Shown: in pieces, positions 8,588 to 16,471 of the stretch
Position numbering within the stretch: the stretch's first letter is position 1
Layout: each line of letters opens with the position of its first letter
From: Flavobacterium pectinovorum
GTDB lineage: Bacteria; Bacteroidota; Bacteroidia; Flavobacteriales; Flavobacteriaceae
Assembly: GCF_006438875.1 (NCBI RefSeq)
Contig: NZ_RCZH01000002.1
Location: forward strand, 432,386 to 467,884
Length of the DNA: 35,499 bases
Direction: 5' to 3'
Translations under genes and position numbers: made by a program
Notes under the pieces: model-generated
Databases searched by the model: none
What the model saw: the letters and a program-made list of their open reading frames with translations, nothing else
What the model was told of the DNA's origin: nothing

Positions 8588-8603
8588 CGTTCCACGTGGA
8601 ACA
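8588..8603. promoter_or_regulatory. parS-like site 8
   Basis: CGTTCCACGTGGAACA has a symmetric 14-bp core with one outer mismatch. It lies 64 bases before the mnmG start, so a bound ParB could also affect mnmG transcription. Confidence 0.8.
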
Positions 8604-8666
8604 AAAAAAATATAAAGTTAATTCTGAGAACCGTCTTAAACGGTTTCCAGAGAATAATAAAACAAA

Positions 8667-10538
8667 ATGTTTTTAGAAGAATACGATGTTATTGTAGTTG
8701 GTGCAGGTCATGCTGGATCTGAAGCCGCGGCAGCGGCCGCAAATTTAGGATCAAAAACTTTATTGGTTACAATGAGCCTGCAGAACATTGCGCAGATGTC
8801 TTGCAACCCAGCGATGGGAGGAATTGCAAAAGGACAAATTGTGCGTGAGATTGATGCGTTGGGCGGATACTCAGGAATTGTTTCTGACCGAACCGCAATT
8901 CAATTCAAGATGTTGAATAAATCAAAAGGACCTGCGATGTGGTCGCCGAGAGTTCAAAGTGATCGAATGCGTTTTGCTGAGGAATGGAGAATGATGTTGG
9001 AGGGAACTCCAAATTTGGATTTCTACCAAGAGATGGTAAAAGGTTTGATTATCGAGGATGGAAAGATAAAGGGAATCAAAACTTCGTTAGGAGTGGAGAT
9101 CAGATCTAAATCTGTTGTTTTGACAAACGGAACTTTTCTGAATGGTTTGATTCATATTGGAGAAAAACAATTCGGTGGGGGACGAGCTGGTGAAAGTGCA
9201 GCAACCGGAATTACCGAAGATTTGGTTAAAGCTGGATTTGAATCTGGAAGAATGAAAACAGGAACGCCACCACGTGTTGATGGACGTTCTTTGGACTATT
9301 CGAAAATGAACGAAGAAAAGGGAGATGCAAAGCCGGATAAGTTTTCTTATTCTGATTTGACAACTCCTTTGACGCATCAAAGATCTTGTCACATGACGTA
9401 CACGTCATTGGATGTTCACGATATTTTGAGAGAAGGTTTTGATCGCTCGCCAATGTTCAACGGAAGGATCAAAAGTCTTGGTCCAAGATATTGTCCTTCG
9501 ATAGAAGATAAGATTAATCGTTTTGCTGATAAAGAACGTCACCAATTATTTGTAGAGCCGGAAGGTTGGAATACTTGTGAGGTTTATGTGAACGGATTTT
9601 CAACTTCGCTTCCGGAGGATATTCAGTTTAAGGCATTGCGTTCTGTTGTTGGATTTGAGAAAGTGAAATTCTTCCGTCCGGGTTATGCAATCGAATATGA
9701 TTATTTTCCGCCGACGCAATTAAAACACACTTTGGAAACTAAGTTGGTTGAAGGTTTATATTTTGCCGGACAGATTAACGGAACTACAGGATATGAAGAA
9801 GCAGCTTCGCAAGGTTTGATGGCTGGAATAAATGCGCATTTAAAAGTGCATGAAAAAGCACCATTAATTTTAAAACGTGATGAAGCTTATATTGGTGTAT
9901 TGATTGACGACTTGATTACGAAAGGAACGGAAGAACCTTATCGTATGTTTACATCAAGGGCAGAGTATAGAACATTGTTGCGTCAAGATAATGCAGATTT
10001 CAGATTAACGCCAATGTCGCATGAAATTGGTTTGGCTTCTGAAGCTCGTTTGCGCAGAATGGAAAAGAAATTAAACGAGTCTGAAAAGATGGTTGCTTTC
10101 TTTAAAGAAACGAGTGTATCGGTTGCAGAAACAAATCCGATTTTGGAAGCGAAAGAAACAGCCCCGATTACACAAGGTGATAAAATGTTTAAAGTTTTCT
10201 CTCGTCCTCAAATTGATTTAGAGGATATGATGAAATTTGAAAAAGTAAAAGAATATATAGAATCTAACGATGTTGATCAGGAAATTTTGGAACAAGCCGA
10301 AATCCAGGTCAAATATTCCGGTTATATCGAAAAGGAAAGAAATAACGCTGATAAGCTAACACGTTTAGAAGATGTGAAAATTCCTGAAAGTTTCGATTAT
10401 AATAAAATTAAATCAATGTCGATTGAAGCAAAACAAAAATTGAGCAAGATTCGTCCTGTAACAATTTCTCAAGCTTCAAGAATAAGCGGAGTGTCACCAA
10501 GTGATATTTCGGTTTTGTTGATTTATATGGGAAGGTAG
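8667..10538 (+). CDS. mnmG: tRNA uridine-5-carboxymethylaminomethyl modification enzyme MnmG (GidA)
   Basis: The FAD-dependent partner of MnmE. Together they install carboxymethylaminomethyl groups on wobble U34 of certain tRNAs using methylene-tetrahydrofolate and glycine or ammonia. The dinucleotide-binding motif GAGHAG is at residues 12-17. The conserved Cys motif MSCNPAMGG (Cys46) and the second conserved Cys in GPRYCPSIEDK (near 276) are both present. The C-terminal helical tRNA/MnmE-binding domain ends RISGVSPSDISVLLIYMGR. The length of 623 residues is normal. Upstream of it is the eight-site parS cluster; in many bacteria gidA lies near the origin, which agrees with parS. Confidence 0.97.
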   Translation: MFLEEYDVIVVGAGHAGSEAAAAAANLGSKTLLVTMSLQNIAQMSCNPAMGGIAKGQIVREIDALGGYSGIVSDRTAIQFKMLNKSKGPAMWSPRVQSDRMRFAEEWRMMLEGTPNLDFYQEMVKGLIIEDGKIKGIKTSLGVEIRSKSVVLTNGTFLNGLIHIGEKQFGGGRAGESAATGITEDLVKAGFESGRMKTGTPPRVDGRSLDYSKMNEEKGDAKPDKFSYSDLTTPLTHQRSCHMTYTSLDVHDILREGFDRSPMFNGRIKSLGPRYCPSIEDKINRFADKERHQLFVEPEGWNTCEVYVNGFSTSLPEDIQFKALRSVVGFEKVKFFRPGYAIEYDYFPPTQLKHTLETKLVEGLYFAGQINGTTGYEEAASQGLMAGINAHLKVHEKAPLILKRDEAYIGVLIDDLITKGTEEPYRMFTSRAEYRTLLRQDNADFRLTPMSHEIGLASEARLRRMEKKLNESEKMVAFFKETSVSVAETNPILEAKETAPITQGDKMFKVFSRPQIDLEDMMKFEKVKEYIESNDVDQEILEQAEIQVKYSGYIEKERNNADKLTRLEDVKIPESFDYNKIKSMSIEAKQKLSKIRPVTISQASRISGVSPSDISVLLIYMGR

Positions 10539-10617
10539 AAATTGTAGATTTCTGATTATAGATTTTAGATTGTTTGTTAGAATGAATATTTGAATCTTTA
10601 GATTTGATTTTTATTCC

Positions 10618-10641
10618 ATAGAGATGCATAGCAGTGCATCT
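10618..10641 (+). repeat. Dispersed hairpin repeat, copy 1
   Basis: AGATGCATAGCAGTGCATCT preceded by ATAG; an imperfect palindrome with an 8-bp stem containing one mismatch. The same family occurs at 10699-10723 and, inverted, at 10786-10810. It resembles short GTAGAGACGCACTGC-type intergenic repeats I recall from flavobacterial genomes. Confidence 0.7.
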
Positions 10642-10698
10642 TTAGTTGTTTAAAGTTTTAAATTTGTTGAACCGTGAAAATCGAATAAGGTTGTTTTC

Positions 10699-10723
10699 TG
10701 TAGAGATGCACAGCAGTGCATCT
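10699..10723 (+). repeat. Dispersed hairpin repeat, copy 2
   Basis: AGATGCACAGCAGTGCATCT preceded by TGTAG; an 8-bp perfect stem with an AGCA loop. Confidence 0.75.
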
Positions 10724-10785
10724 AACGCAACAGTATATAATTCGCTTTAATCAAAATATGTTGTAATCAAAATATATTGGAACGA

Positions 10786-10810
10786 AGACGCACTGCTGTG
10801 CGCCTCTACA
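10786..10810 (-). repeat. Dispersed hairpin repeat, copy 3 (inverted)
   Basis: AGACGCACTGCTGTGCGCCT followed by CTACA is the reverse complement of the other copies with a few changes (GCGC for GATG). Confidence 0.7.
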
Positions 10811-10844
10811 ATTAAAAGGAGGATAAAGAACGAAATGATTAAAT

Positions 10845-10860
10845 TGTTCCACGTGAAACT
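10845..10860 (-). promoter_or_regulatory. parS-like site 9
   Basis: TGTTCCACGTGAAACT is the reverse-complement form of the sites upstream of mnmG, with the outermost base changed. Confidence 0.8.
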
Positions 10861-10898
10861 ATTTTTATTTGGATTTAAAATTAGGTTTTAATTTGAAT

Positions 10899-10914
10899 TG
10901 TTCCACGTGAAACT
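10899..10914 (-). promoter_or_regulatory. parS-like site 10
   Basis: TGTTCCACGTGAAACT, identical to site 9 and 54 bases further on. Confidence 0.8.
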
Positions 10915-10943
10915 AATTTAAAATATGAATGCTTTTGACATAG

Positions 10944-11073
10944 TTTGTCATTCCGAGGAACGAGTAATCTCCATTGCAAGATCGACAAAGATTTGTTTCG
11001 TTTGCTTTAAGATAATCTAAAACATTAGATAGTATTTGTTCCACGTGAAACGAGTTTGAAACGGAATGGCAAA
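10944..11073. repeat. Inverted-repeat intergenic element
   Basis: Its ends are TTTGTCATTCCG and CGGAATGGCAAA, complementary with one mismatch. Inside are CGAGTAATCTCC and AAGATCGACAAAGATT, shared in style with the elements at 16376-16998. It encloses parS-like site 11. Confidence 0.6.
11037..11052 (-). promoter_or_regulatory. parS-like site 11
   Basis: TGTTCCACGTGAAACG, same polarity as sites 9 and 10 and one base off the consensus. It lies 47 bases before the GNAT start codon, inside an inverted-repeat element. Confidence 0.78.
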
Positions 11074-11098
11074 AAAATAAAAACTATATTTAGTAATT

Positions 11099-11563
11099 AT
11101 GAAAATCGTTCAAAAAGAAGTTTTATCATTAGAAGAAAAAGATTCTTTAATGCAACTTTGGAATAACGAATATCCAGCAAGATTACATTTAAAAACGATC
11201 GATGATTTTGAATCGTATTTGAATGGAATTTCAAATACAAAACATTATTTGCTGCTTGATGATTCAAATAAAATTAATGGTTGGGCGTTTACTTTTTTGA
11301 GAGAAGGTGAAGATTGGTTTGCCATAATTTTAGATAGCCAAATTCAGGGAAAAGGAAATGGTTCACTTTTGATAAATGAAATAAAAAAGAATAATAGTAG
11401 TTTGAATGGTTGGGTTACTGATCATGAAAATGAAATGAAACAAAATAATGAAATATATAAATCTCCAATGGTGTTTTATTTAAAAAACGGTTTTACAATT
11501 TTGGCAGAAACTAGATTAGAAAATGAAAAAATGTCGGCTGTAAAAATTAACTGGAAACGCTAA
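11099..11563 (+). CDS. GNAT-family N-acetyltransferase
   Basis: A 154-residue single-domain protein. The acetyl-CoA-binding motif A of GNAT enzymes is visible as IILDSQIQGKGNGSLLINEIK-type sequence, with Q-G-K-G-N-G at about residues 84-89. A final FYLKNGF segment is typical of motif B. It should transfer an acetyl group from acetyl-CoA to an amine; the substrate cannot be told. It lies between mnmG and the methyltransferase gene in a repeat-rich area and has its own terminator, so it may be a later insertion into an otherwise housekeeping block. Confidence 0.85.
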   Translation: MKIVQKEVLSLEEKDSLMQLWNNEYPARLHLKTIDDFESYLNGISNTKHYLLLDDSNKINGWAFTFLREGEDWFAIILDSQIQGKGNGSLLINEIKKNNSSLNGWVTDHENEMKQNNEIYKSPMVFYLKNGFTILAETRLENEKMSAVKINWKR

Positions 11564-11586
11564 AAGAGAAATAATAAAAACAATAA

Positions 11587-11620
11587 GCCCTAAAAGTGAA
11601 AAATTTCGCTTTTAGGGTTT
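11587..11620 (+). terminator. Intrinsic terminator after the GNAT gene
   Basis: An approximately 11-bp stem (CCCTAAAAGTG / CGCTTTTAGGG, one G-U pair) around an AAAAATTT loop. It ends a few bases before an ATG at 11624, which argues against 11624 as the next gene's start. Confidence 0.75.
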
Positions 11621-11656
11621 ACTATGAAATTAAACCAAAATACCTATAATTTAAAA

Positions 11657-12505
11657 ATGGACGTTTTAAACAAAAAACATTTTCTTACTGTAAAAGACCA
11701 TTCTGTATCTAAAGAGATTTTCGAATTGTATCATGACGAAACTTTAGACATGTTGATTACATCTCCGCAACCCGATTTGCAAAATCTTGGAAGATATTAC
11801 GAAAGTGAAGATTATATTTCTCACACAGACAACAAACGTTCGTTATTTGAAAAAGCATATCATGTTGTAAAAAACATGGCGCTGAAAAATAAACTGAATT
11901 TAATAAATGGCGAACAATCTCAAAAAGGAAAAATTTTGGACATTGGTGCCGGAACCGGAGATTTTTTATTGACGGCAAAAAATGACGGTTGGGAAACTGT
12001 TGGAGTGGAACCAAGCGAACGAGCAAAAAATATTGCGATACAAAAAGGAATTTCTTTTGTGGATGAAATTAGTGATCTTGAAAATAATTCTTTTGACGTA
12101 ATTACGATGTGGCATGTTTTAGAACACGTTCCAAATTTGGAATTTCAAATTCAGGAATTGAAGCGCTTATTAAAGCCAACTGGAACATTAATTGTTGCGG
12201 TTCCAAATTTCAAATCTTACGACGCAAAATATTATAATGAATTTTGGGCCGCTTATGATGTGCCAATTCATTTTTGGCATTTCTCCAAAAAAGCCATCCA
12301 ATCTCTTTTTGAAAAAGTCGACATGAAATTGGAAAAAGTACTTCCGATGAAATTTGATTCTTTTTATGTGAGCTTATTATCCGAAAAATACAAAACCGGA
12401 AAAATGAATTACATCAGAGCATTTTTTGTTGGTTTAAAATCAAATTTAAAAGCAAGCAACACAAAAGAGTATTCATCGCACATTTACGTCTTAAAAAACA
12501 GCTAA
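11657..12505 (+). CDS. Class I SAM-dependent methyltransferase
   Basis: The SAM-binding glycine motif LDIGAGTGDF is at about residues 94-103 from this start, and the post-motif element WHVLEHVPNL identifies a Methyltransf_11/23-type Rossmann methyltransferase. The protein is about 282 residues long and the substrate is unknown. The frame is open from an ATG at 11624, but that codon is 4 bases after a terminator hairpin. The residues from 11657 (MDVLNKKHFLTVKDH) match how related flavobacterial proteins begin, as I recall them. I therefore prefer 11657. A weak terminator lies about 90 bases downstream. Confidence 0.85.
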   Translation: MDVLNKKHFLTVKDHSVSKEIFELYHDETLDMLITSPQPDLQNLGRYYESEDYISHTDNKRSLFEKAYHVVKNMALKNKLNLINGEQSQKGKILDIGAGTGDFLLTAKNDGWETVGVEPSERAKNIAIQKGISFVDEISDLENNSFDVITMWHVLEHVPNLEFQIQELKRLLKPTGTLIVAVPNFKSYDAKYYNEFWAAYDVPIHFWHFSKKAIQSLFEKVDMKLEKVLPMKFDSFYVSLLSEKYKTGKMNYIRAFFVGLKSNLKASNTKEYSSHIYVLKNS

Positions 12506-12596
12506 AACGTAAAATAAGCGCGTTTCTAGCAACTTTTTCATTCAAGTGAGGGGAAATATCCTTTTTTTTGAGAAAACACTTCTAATTAAAGCTATA

Positions 12597-12622
12597 AAAG
12601 CCACTTTTGATAGTGGTTTTTT
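12597..12622 (+). terminator. Weak intrinsic terminator
   Basis: A stem AAAGCCACT / AGTGGTTTT with a TTTGAT loop, followed by more T residues. It lies about 90 bases after the methyltransferase stop. Confidence 0.55.
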
Positions 12623-13114
12623 ATGGTTTAAGTGGCATCCATAAATAAAAACAATGCCATAAAAAAGGAGTGTTTTTTGAAATTTTGCGGCTGAATTTTT
12701 CTCATTTTAAATTTTGAAATCATGAAGATAAAAATTATTAAGAATTTTGCTTTTATTGAAATTGTATTTTATATTTTCAGAAGTGCAGAATTTAAAAAAA
12801 TGATGTTAATCGAATTTTGTGTTTAAAAATTTTAGATATAGGAAAAGATTTTTTTGCCGTGATAAATTTTGAAAACATCAAGGAACGAAAAAAGCATCCA
12901 AGATTCTTTTAGGTTTAAAAAAAACAGGTAAAACACAAAATAAGCCAATTTAAGCGACTTTTTCGGCTCTTAGGAGGAAGAATATCGTCTTTTTCGAGAT
13001 AGTGTTTCTAATAAAAGCTATGAAAGTCACTTTTGATAGCGTTGAATTATTGACATTTTTCTTTCGATAAATAAAAACAATATGATAAAATTCTAGCATT
13101 TTTTAAACTTTATG

Positions 13115-13143
13115 TTGATGCTATTTATTTTTTTATATTTTTG
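13115..13143 (+). promoter_or_regulatory. Bacteroidetes-type promoter for the OmpH-like gene
   Basis: TTG at 13115-13117 and TATTTTTG at 13136-13143 (consensus TAnnTTTG) are separated by 18 bases. The ATG lies 34 bases further on. Confidence 0.6.
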
Positions 13144-13177
13144 TCTTCTATACATTAAAAAATTAGAAATTTAAAAA

Positions 13178-13756
13178 ATGAAAAAAGCATTAGTAATTAT
13201 CGCACTTTCAATTTTGGTTGTTTCATGTGGTAAAACAGCAGAAGTTAAGGAAGTAAAAACAGCTTACGTAGATACTTCAGTTTTAATGAAAGAGTATACT
13301 GAAGCAAAAGATCTTGAAGCAAAATACAAAGGACAGGCAGAAGAAAAGGGAAGACAACTACAAGCTGAAATTGCGCGCTTTAAACAAGATGCTGCTAGTT
13401 TTCAAAGTCAGGCACAAGCAAATGGACAAGCCTGGGCACAACAAAGAGGAGCTGAGTTGCAAAAAAGAGAACAACAATTGGGTTATGCTCAACAAGCTTT
13501 GTCTCAACAATTGCAACAGGAAAGTGGTGTTGAAATGGATTCTCTAGTAAGCGGAGTTAAAAAATTCATCAAAGAGTACGGTAAGAAAAACGGTTATTCT
13601 TATATCTACGGTACTGGTGATGCTGCATCAATTTTGTATGCTGAAGAGAAATATGATATAACAAAAGATATCATTAAAGCTTTGAATGACAAATACAAAT
13701 CAGAGCCTAAGACAGATAAACCAGCAGTGAAAGAAGAAGAAGCTGCTAAAAAATAA
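13178..13756 (+). CDS. OmpH/Skp-like lipoprotein
   Basis: A 192-residue protein. A lipoprotein signal peptide ends at the lipobox LVVSC, with Cys17 as the lipidated residue. The mature part has the Skp/OmpH layout: a short strand-forming start (TAYVDTSVLMKEY), a long Gln/Ala/Glu/Lys-rich coiled coil (about 45-120), then GYSYIYGTGDAASILYAEEKYDIT, which is very like the conserved OmpH end. A charged Lys/Glu/Pro tail closes the protein. Skp-family proteins chaperone outer-membrane proteins in the periplasm. Lipid anchoring is a variation seen in some Bacteroidetes. It has its own promoter and terminator. Confidence 0.9.
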   Translation: MKKALVIIALSILVVSCGKTAEVKEVKTAYVDTSVLMKEYTEAKDLEAKYKGQAEEKGRQLQAEIARFKQDAASFQSQAQANGQAWAQQRGAELQKREQQLGYAQQALSQQLQQESGVEMDSLVSGVKKFIKEYGKKNGYSYIYGTGDAASILYAEEKYDITKDIIKALNDKYKSEPKTDKPAVKEEEAAKK

Positions 13757-13779
13757 TACCAAACTAACTACATTAAATT

Positions 13780-13815
13780 AAAAACCTAAGTCTGTAAAGA
13801 TTTAGGTTTTTTCTT
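13780..13815 (+). terminator. Intrinsic terminator after the OmpH-like gene
   Basis: AAAAACCTAA pairs with TTAGGTTTTT, extended by TCT / AGA, and is followed by TTCTTTT. Confidence 0.8.
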
Positions 13816-13856
13816 TTATAAAAATACGATACTTTTAGTTTTTCAATACAAGCCCA

Positions 13857-16136
13857 ATGCAAAACGTTTCAGAAGCTGCTGCTTACACCTTACAATTCAT
13901 CAATCAAACGCAAAAATCGATATTCCTGACCGGTAAAGCAGGAACCGGAAAGACTACGCTTTTGCGCGAAATCATTGCGACAACGCACAAAAACACAGTA
14001 GTTGTGGCGCCAACCGGAATAGCGGCCTTAAATGCAGGCGGAGTAACGATACATTCGATGTTTCAGTTACCATTTTCTGCTTTTATTCCGTCTTATGAAG
14101 AGGCTTCTCAGTTTACCGAAACGGTGAAATTCGAGAATAAGGAAACTTTGCGCCGACATTTCAAAATGAACAATGTGAAGCGAAATGTGATCAGAAACAT
14201 GGAACTTTTGATTATTGATGAAGTCAGTATGCTTCGCGCTGATTTGCTGGATGCCATAGATTTTATGATGCAGACGGTTCGTAGAAACACCAAAGCTTTT
14301 GGTGGTGTTCAGGTGCTGTTTATTGGCGATTTACTGCAGCTTCCGCCCGTGGTAAGGGATGAAGAATGGCGAACATTACGCAATTATTACAAAGGAAAAT
14401 TCTTTTTTCATTCGCATGTAATTCAGCAGAATCCACCGTTGTACATCGAATTATCTAAGATTTATCGTCAGAGCGATGATGCTTTTATTTCGGTTTTGAA
14501 TAATCTTCGAAACAATCAGATTACTCCACAGGATATTCAGGTTTTAAACGAATATGTCAAACCGGATTTTGACTTAAAAAACAATCCCGGATATATCACA
14601 CTTACAACGCATAATGCCAAAGCCGACTCTATGAATGAGCAGGCAATTGGCGATCTGGCAGGAAATGAATTTTCTTATCAGCCGTTTGTTGTGGGTGATT
14701 TCCCCGAAAAAATATTCCCTGTTGAGGAAAACTTAAAACTTAAAATAGGCGCGCAAGTCATGTTTGTTAAAAACGATTTGTCATTTGAAAAACGGTATTT
14801 CAACGGCAAAATGGGCGTGATAAAGTCGCTTTCTCCCGAAGAAATCTTTGTGCATTTTCCGGATGAGAATAAAACCATTGAAGTTGAAAAATACGAATGG
14901 AAAAATATTCGTTACAAGGTAAATGAGCTTACAAAAGAAGTTGAAGAAGAAGTTTTGGGCACATTTGCGCATTATCCCTTAAAATTAGCGTGGGCTATTA
15001 CGGTACACAAAAGTCAGGGTTTAACTTTTGAGAAAGCTGCGCTCGATGTATCGCAAGTTTTTTTACCCGGACAGGCGTATGTGGCATTATCACGTTTAAC
15101 GTCCTTAAATGGGCTTATTTTGCTTTCTCCGCTACAGATGAATGGTATTTCGAACGATCAGGATGTCATGGATTATGCTTTGAACAAAGCAACAGAAGAT
15201 ATCCTGAAAAATTCACTGCATTTTGAGACCAAAAACTTTATTCATAACTATTTGATTAACAGTTTTAATTGGACTGATTTATCTCAGGAATGGCGTAATC
15301 ACCGTTTTAGCTATAACGAAAATGCGGCTGGATCAGAAAAATCAAAACATTCCGTTTGGGCTCATAAACGTTTAGAAACAATTGACGGACTTATTGATCC
15401 TTCGCAAAAATTCGTGAATCAGCTTAATAAAATTTTCAATAAAGAAACTGTCGATTTGCTTTTTGTGCAGGAAAGGGTAGTGGCTGCCTATGATTATTTC
15501 TTTAAACCGATGGACAAATTGGTAACGGATCTTTTGCAGAAAATGGCCGAAATTCAGAAATTCAAAAAGGTCAAAGAGTTTTATGAAGAATTGGCTTTTC
15601 TGGATGATTTGCAAACGAAAGCTGTTTTGCGCTTAATGAAGGCCAAATTGCTTATAGAAATTGTCGTTGCAGGCGAAACCATCTGTAAAGAGAAATTGTC
15701 GTCTACAGCGATTAAAAACTACAAATTAGACAAGATTGCCAGAATCCGCGAGGAATTTAATATGTCCAACACAGATATTTTTAAATCGGAAGAGCCTGTG
15801 GTGCGATATACTGCAAGGAAGCTGGATAAAAGCGTACCAAAGGCTGACAAGAAAACAACTGTAGAGGAAACGCACGATTTATGGCTTGAAAAAAATTCGA
15901 TTCAGGACATTGCCAGAATTCGTAAGCTTACAGTGCAAACTATTGAAATGCATTTCGTTAAACTGATTCAGGCTAAGAAAGTAGAGATTTCAGATGTCTT
16001 GCCTTATGATAAAATTCTGGCACTTCGTGAAGCTTTTCAGTTTTATCAGGAAGAATCTTTAAATCCATTGAAAGAAAAATACGGTGATGAATTTACCTGG
16101 GATGAGCTTAAAATGTTCAAAGCCAGTATCAATTGA
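13857..16136 (+). CDS. Pif1-like superfamily 1 helicase with C-terminal HTH
   Basis: A 759-residue ATP-dependent helicase. The Walker A motif GKAGTGKTT is at residues 26-34, motif Ia is VVVAPTGIAALNAGG, Walker B IIDEVSML is at about 119-126, and GDLLQLPPV is motif III. The UvrD-C2-like HKSQGLTFEKAALDV and AYVALSRLTSLNGL elements are near 385-425. This is the Pif1/RecD-like (SF1B) pattern. A C-terminal region of about 330 residues ends in a helix-turn-helix-like stretch (SIQDIARIRKLTVQTIEMHF), as found at the end of some Bacteroidetes helicases. A role in genome maintenance is likely; the exact DNA substrate is unknown. Confidence 0.9.
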   Translation: MQNVSEAAAYTLQFINQTQKSIFLTGKAGTGKTTLLREIIATTHKNTVVVAPTGIAALNAGGVTIHSMFQLPFSAFIPSYEEASQFTETVKFENKETLRRHFKMNNVKRNVIRNMELLIIDEVSMLRADLLDAIDFMMQTVRRNTKAFGGVQVLFIGDLLQLPPVVRDEEWRTLRNYYKGKFFFHSHVIQQNPPLYIELSKIYRQSDDAFISVLNNLRNNQITPQDIQVLNEYVKPDFDLKNNPGYITLTTHNAKADSMNEQAIGDLAGNEFSYQPFVVGDFPEKIFPVEENLKLKIGAQVMFVKNDLSFEKRYFNGKMGVIKSLSPEEIFVHFPDENKTIEVEKYEWKNIRYKVNELTKEVEEEVLGTFAHYPLKLAWAITVHKSQGLTFEKAALDVSQVFLPGQAYVALSRLTSLNGLILLSPLQMNGISNDQDVMDYALNKATEDILKNSLHFETKNFIHNYLINSFNWTDLSQEWRNHRFSYNENAAGSEKSKHSVWAHKRLETIDGLIDPSQKFVNQLNKIFNKETVDLLFVQERVVAAYDYFFKPMDKLVTDLLQKMAEIQKFKKVKEFYEELAFLDDLQTKAVLRLMKAKLLIEIVVAGETICKEKLSSTAIKNYKLDKIARIREEFNMSNTDIFKSEEPVVRYTARKLDKSVPKADKKTTVEETHDLWLEKNSIQDIARIRKLTVQTIEMHFVKLIQAKKVEISDVLPYDKILALREAFQFYQEESLNPLKEKYGDEFTWDELKMFKASIN

Positions 16137-16156
16137 TTTTAGTGCCGAGTCTTCGG

Positions 16157-16214
16157 GATAGATTTTAGATTTTAGATTTTAGATTTTAGATTTTAGATTT
16201 TAGATTTTAGATTT
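16157..16214. repeat. Tandem heptamer repeat (ATTTTAG)n
   Basis: About 7-8 consecutive copies of ATTTTAG. It begins 20 bases after the helicase stop and is likely prone to copy-number slippage. Confidence 0.9.
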
Positions 16215-16223
16215 GGCCAACTA

Positions 16224-16471
16224 ACATTATGTAAAATAAAATTTATTATATAAAGTCTTCTTTTTTAGGAGGTTATAAATGTTCCACGTTAAACAAAAGT
16301 TCTGTTTTGTCTTAATGTGATGTTGTTACATATGGGAAATATTTTAAAAGTAGAACAAAAAATCGCAAAGATTTTGTCATTTTGACGAAGGAGAAATCAC
16401 ACTAGAAATTCCACAATCAAAATCGCCAATCTTTGTCGAGCTACGAGTGTGATTTCTCCTTCGTCGAAATG
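16224..16471. repeat. 248-base tandem duplication, copy 1
   Basis: Starts ACATTATGTAAAATAAAATT and is followed immediately by copy 2. It contains a decayed parS-like site (16280-16295) and a 28-bp inverted repeat (arms 16376-16403 and 16446-16473, one mismatch) around a 42-base loop. Confidence 0.9.
16280..16295. promoter_or_regulatory. Degenerate parS-like site in duplication copy 1
   Basis: TGTTCCACGTTAAACA has one central-region change from the parS consensus (CACGTT for CACGTG). ParB binding is uncertain. Confidence 0.4.

Larger units (their letters stand above)
8185..8666. other. Intergenic parS cluster upstream of mnmG
   Basis: A 482-base gene-free spacer holding seven of the eight parS-like sites; the eighth is in the end of ybeY. 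Successive site starts are 60, 48, 53, 51, 60, 56 and 95 bases apart. The filler is AT-rich, with some AAATTCCAAATT-type simple repeats near 8192-8222. A minus-strand open frame here (8242-8463) is only repeats of the site read as VPRET and is not a gene. A small hairpin (AACCGT / ACGGTT, 8629-8645) lies in the likely mnmG leader. Confidence 0.85.
10539..11098. other. Repeat-rich spacer with three parS-like sites
   Basis: A 560-base gene-free stretch after mnmG. It holds GATTTTAGATT simple repeats (10545-10572), three copies of a GATGCACAGCAGTGCATC hairpin repeat (the third inverted), three parS-like sites (10845, 10899, 11037) and an inverted-repeat element at 10944-11073. No credible gene or clear promoter was seen. 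Confidence 0.75.
12506..13177. other. Gene-poor spacer with a diverged direct duplication
   Basis: A 672-base spacer. Two diverged copies of a roughly 170-base segment lie at about 12507-12680 and 12930-13105, with matching landmarks exactly 426 bases apart (GCTATAAAAG at 12591 versus GCTATGAAAG at 13017; ATAAATAAAAACAAT at 12641 versus 13067). The first copy contains the hairpin at 12597-12622. A 34-codon frame (12722-12826) between the copies has no visible support as a gene. The rest is AT-rich filler. Confidence 0.65.

Noticed and set aside
8165..8603. Cluster considered as a full oriC
   Set aside because: No DnaA-box cluster or AT-rich unwinding region was recognised; parS alone supports origin proximity, not the origin itself.
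10618..10810. Short regularly spaced repeats considered as a CRISPR array
   Set aside because: Only three copies, one inverted, each self-complementary, with unequal spacers and no cas genes.
12722..12826. 34-codon frame between the two diverged repeats
   Set aside because: Too short, with no visible promoter or family; composition matches the AT-rich spacer.
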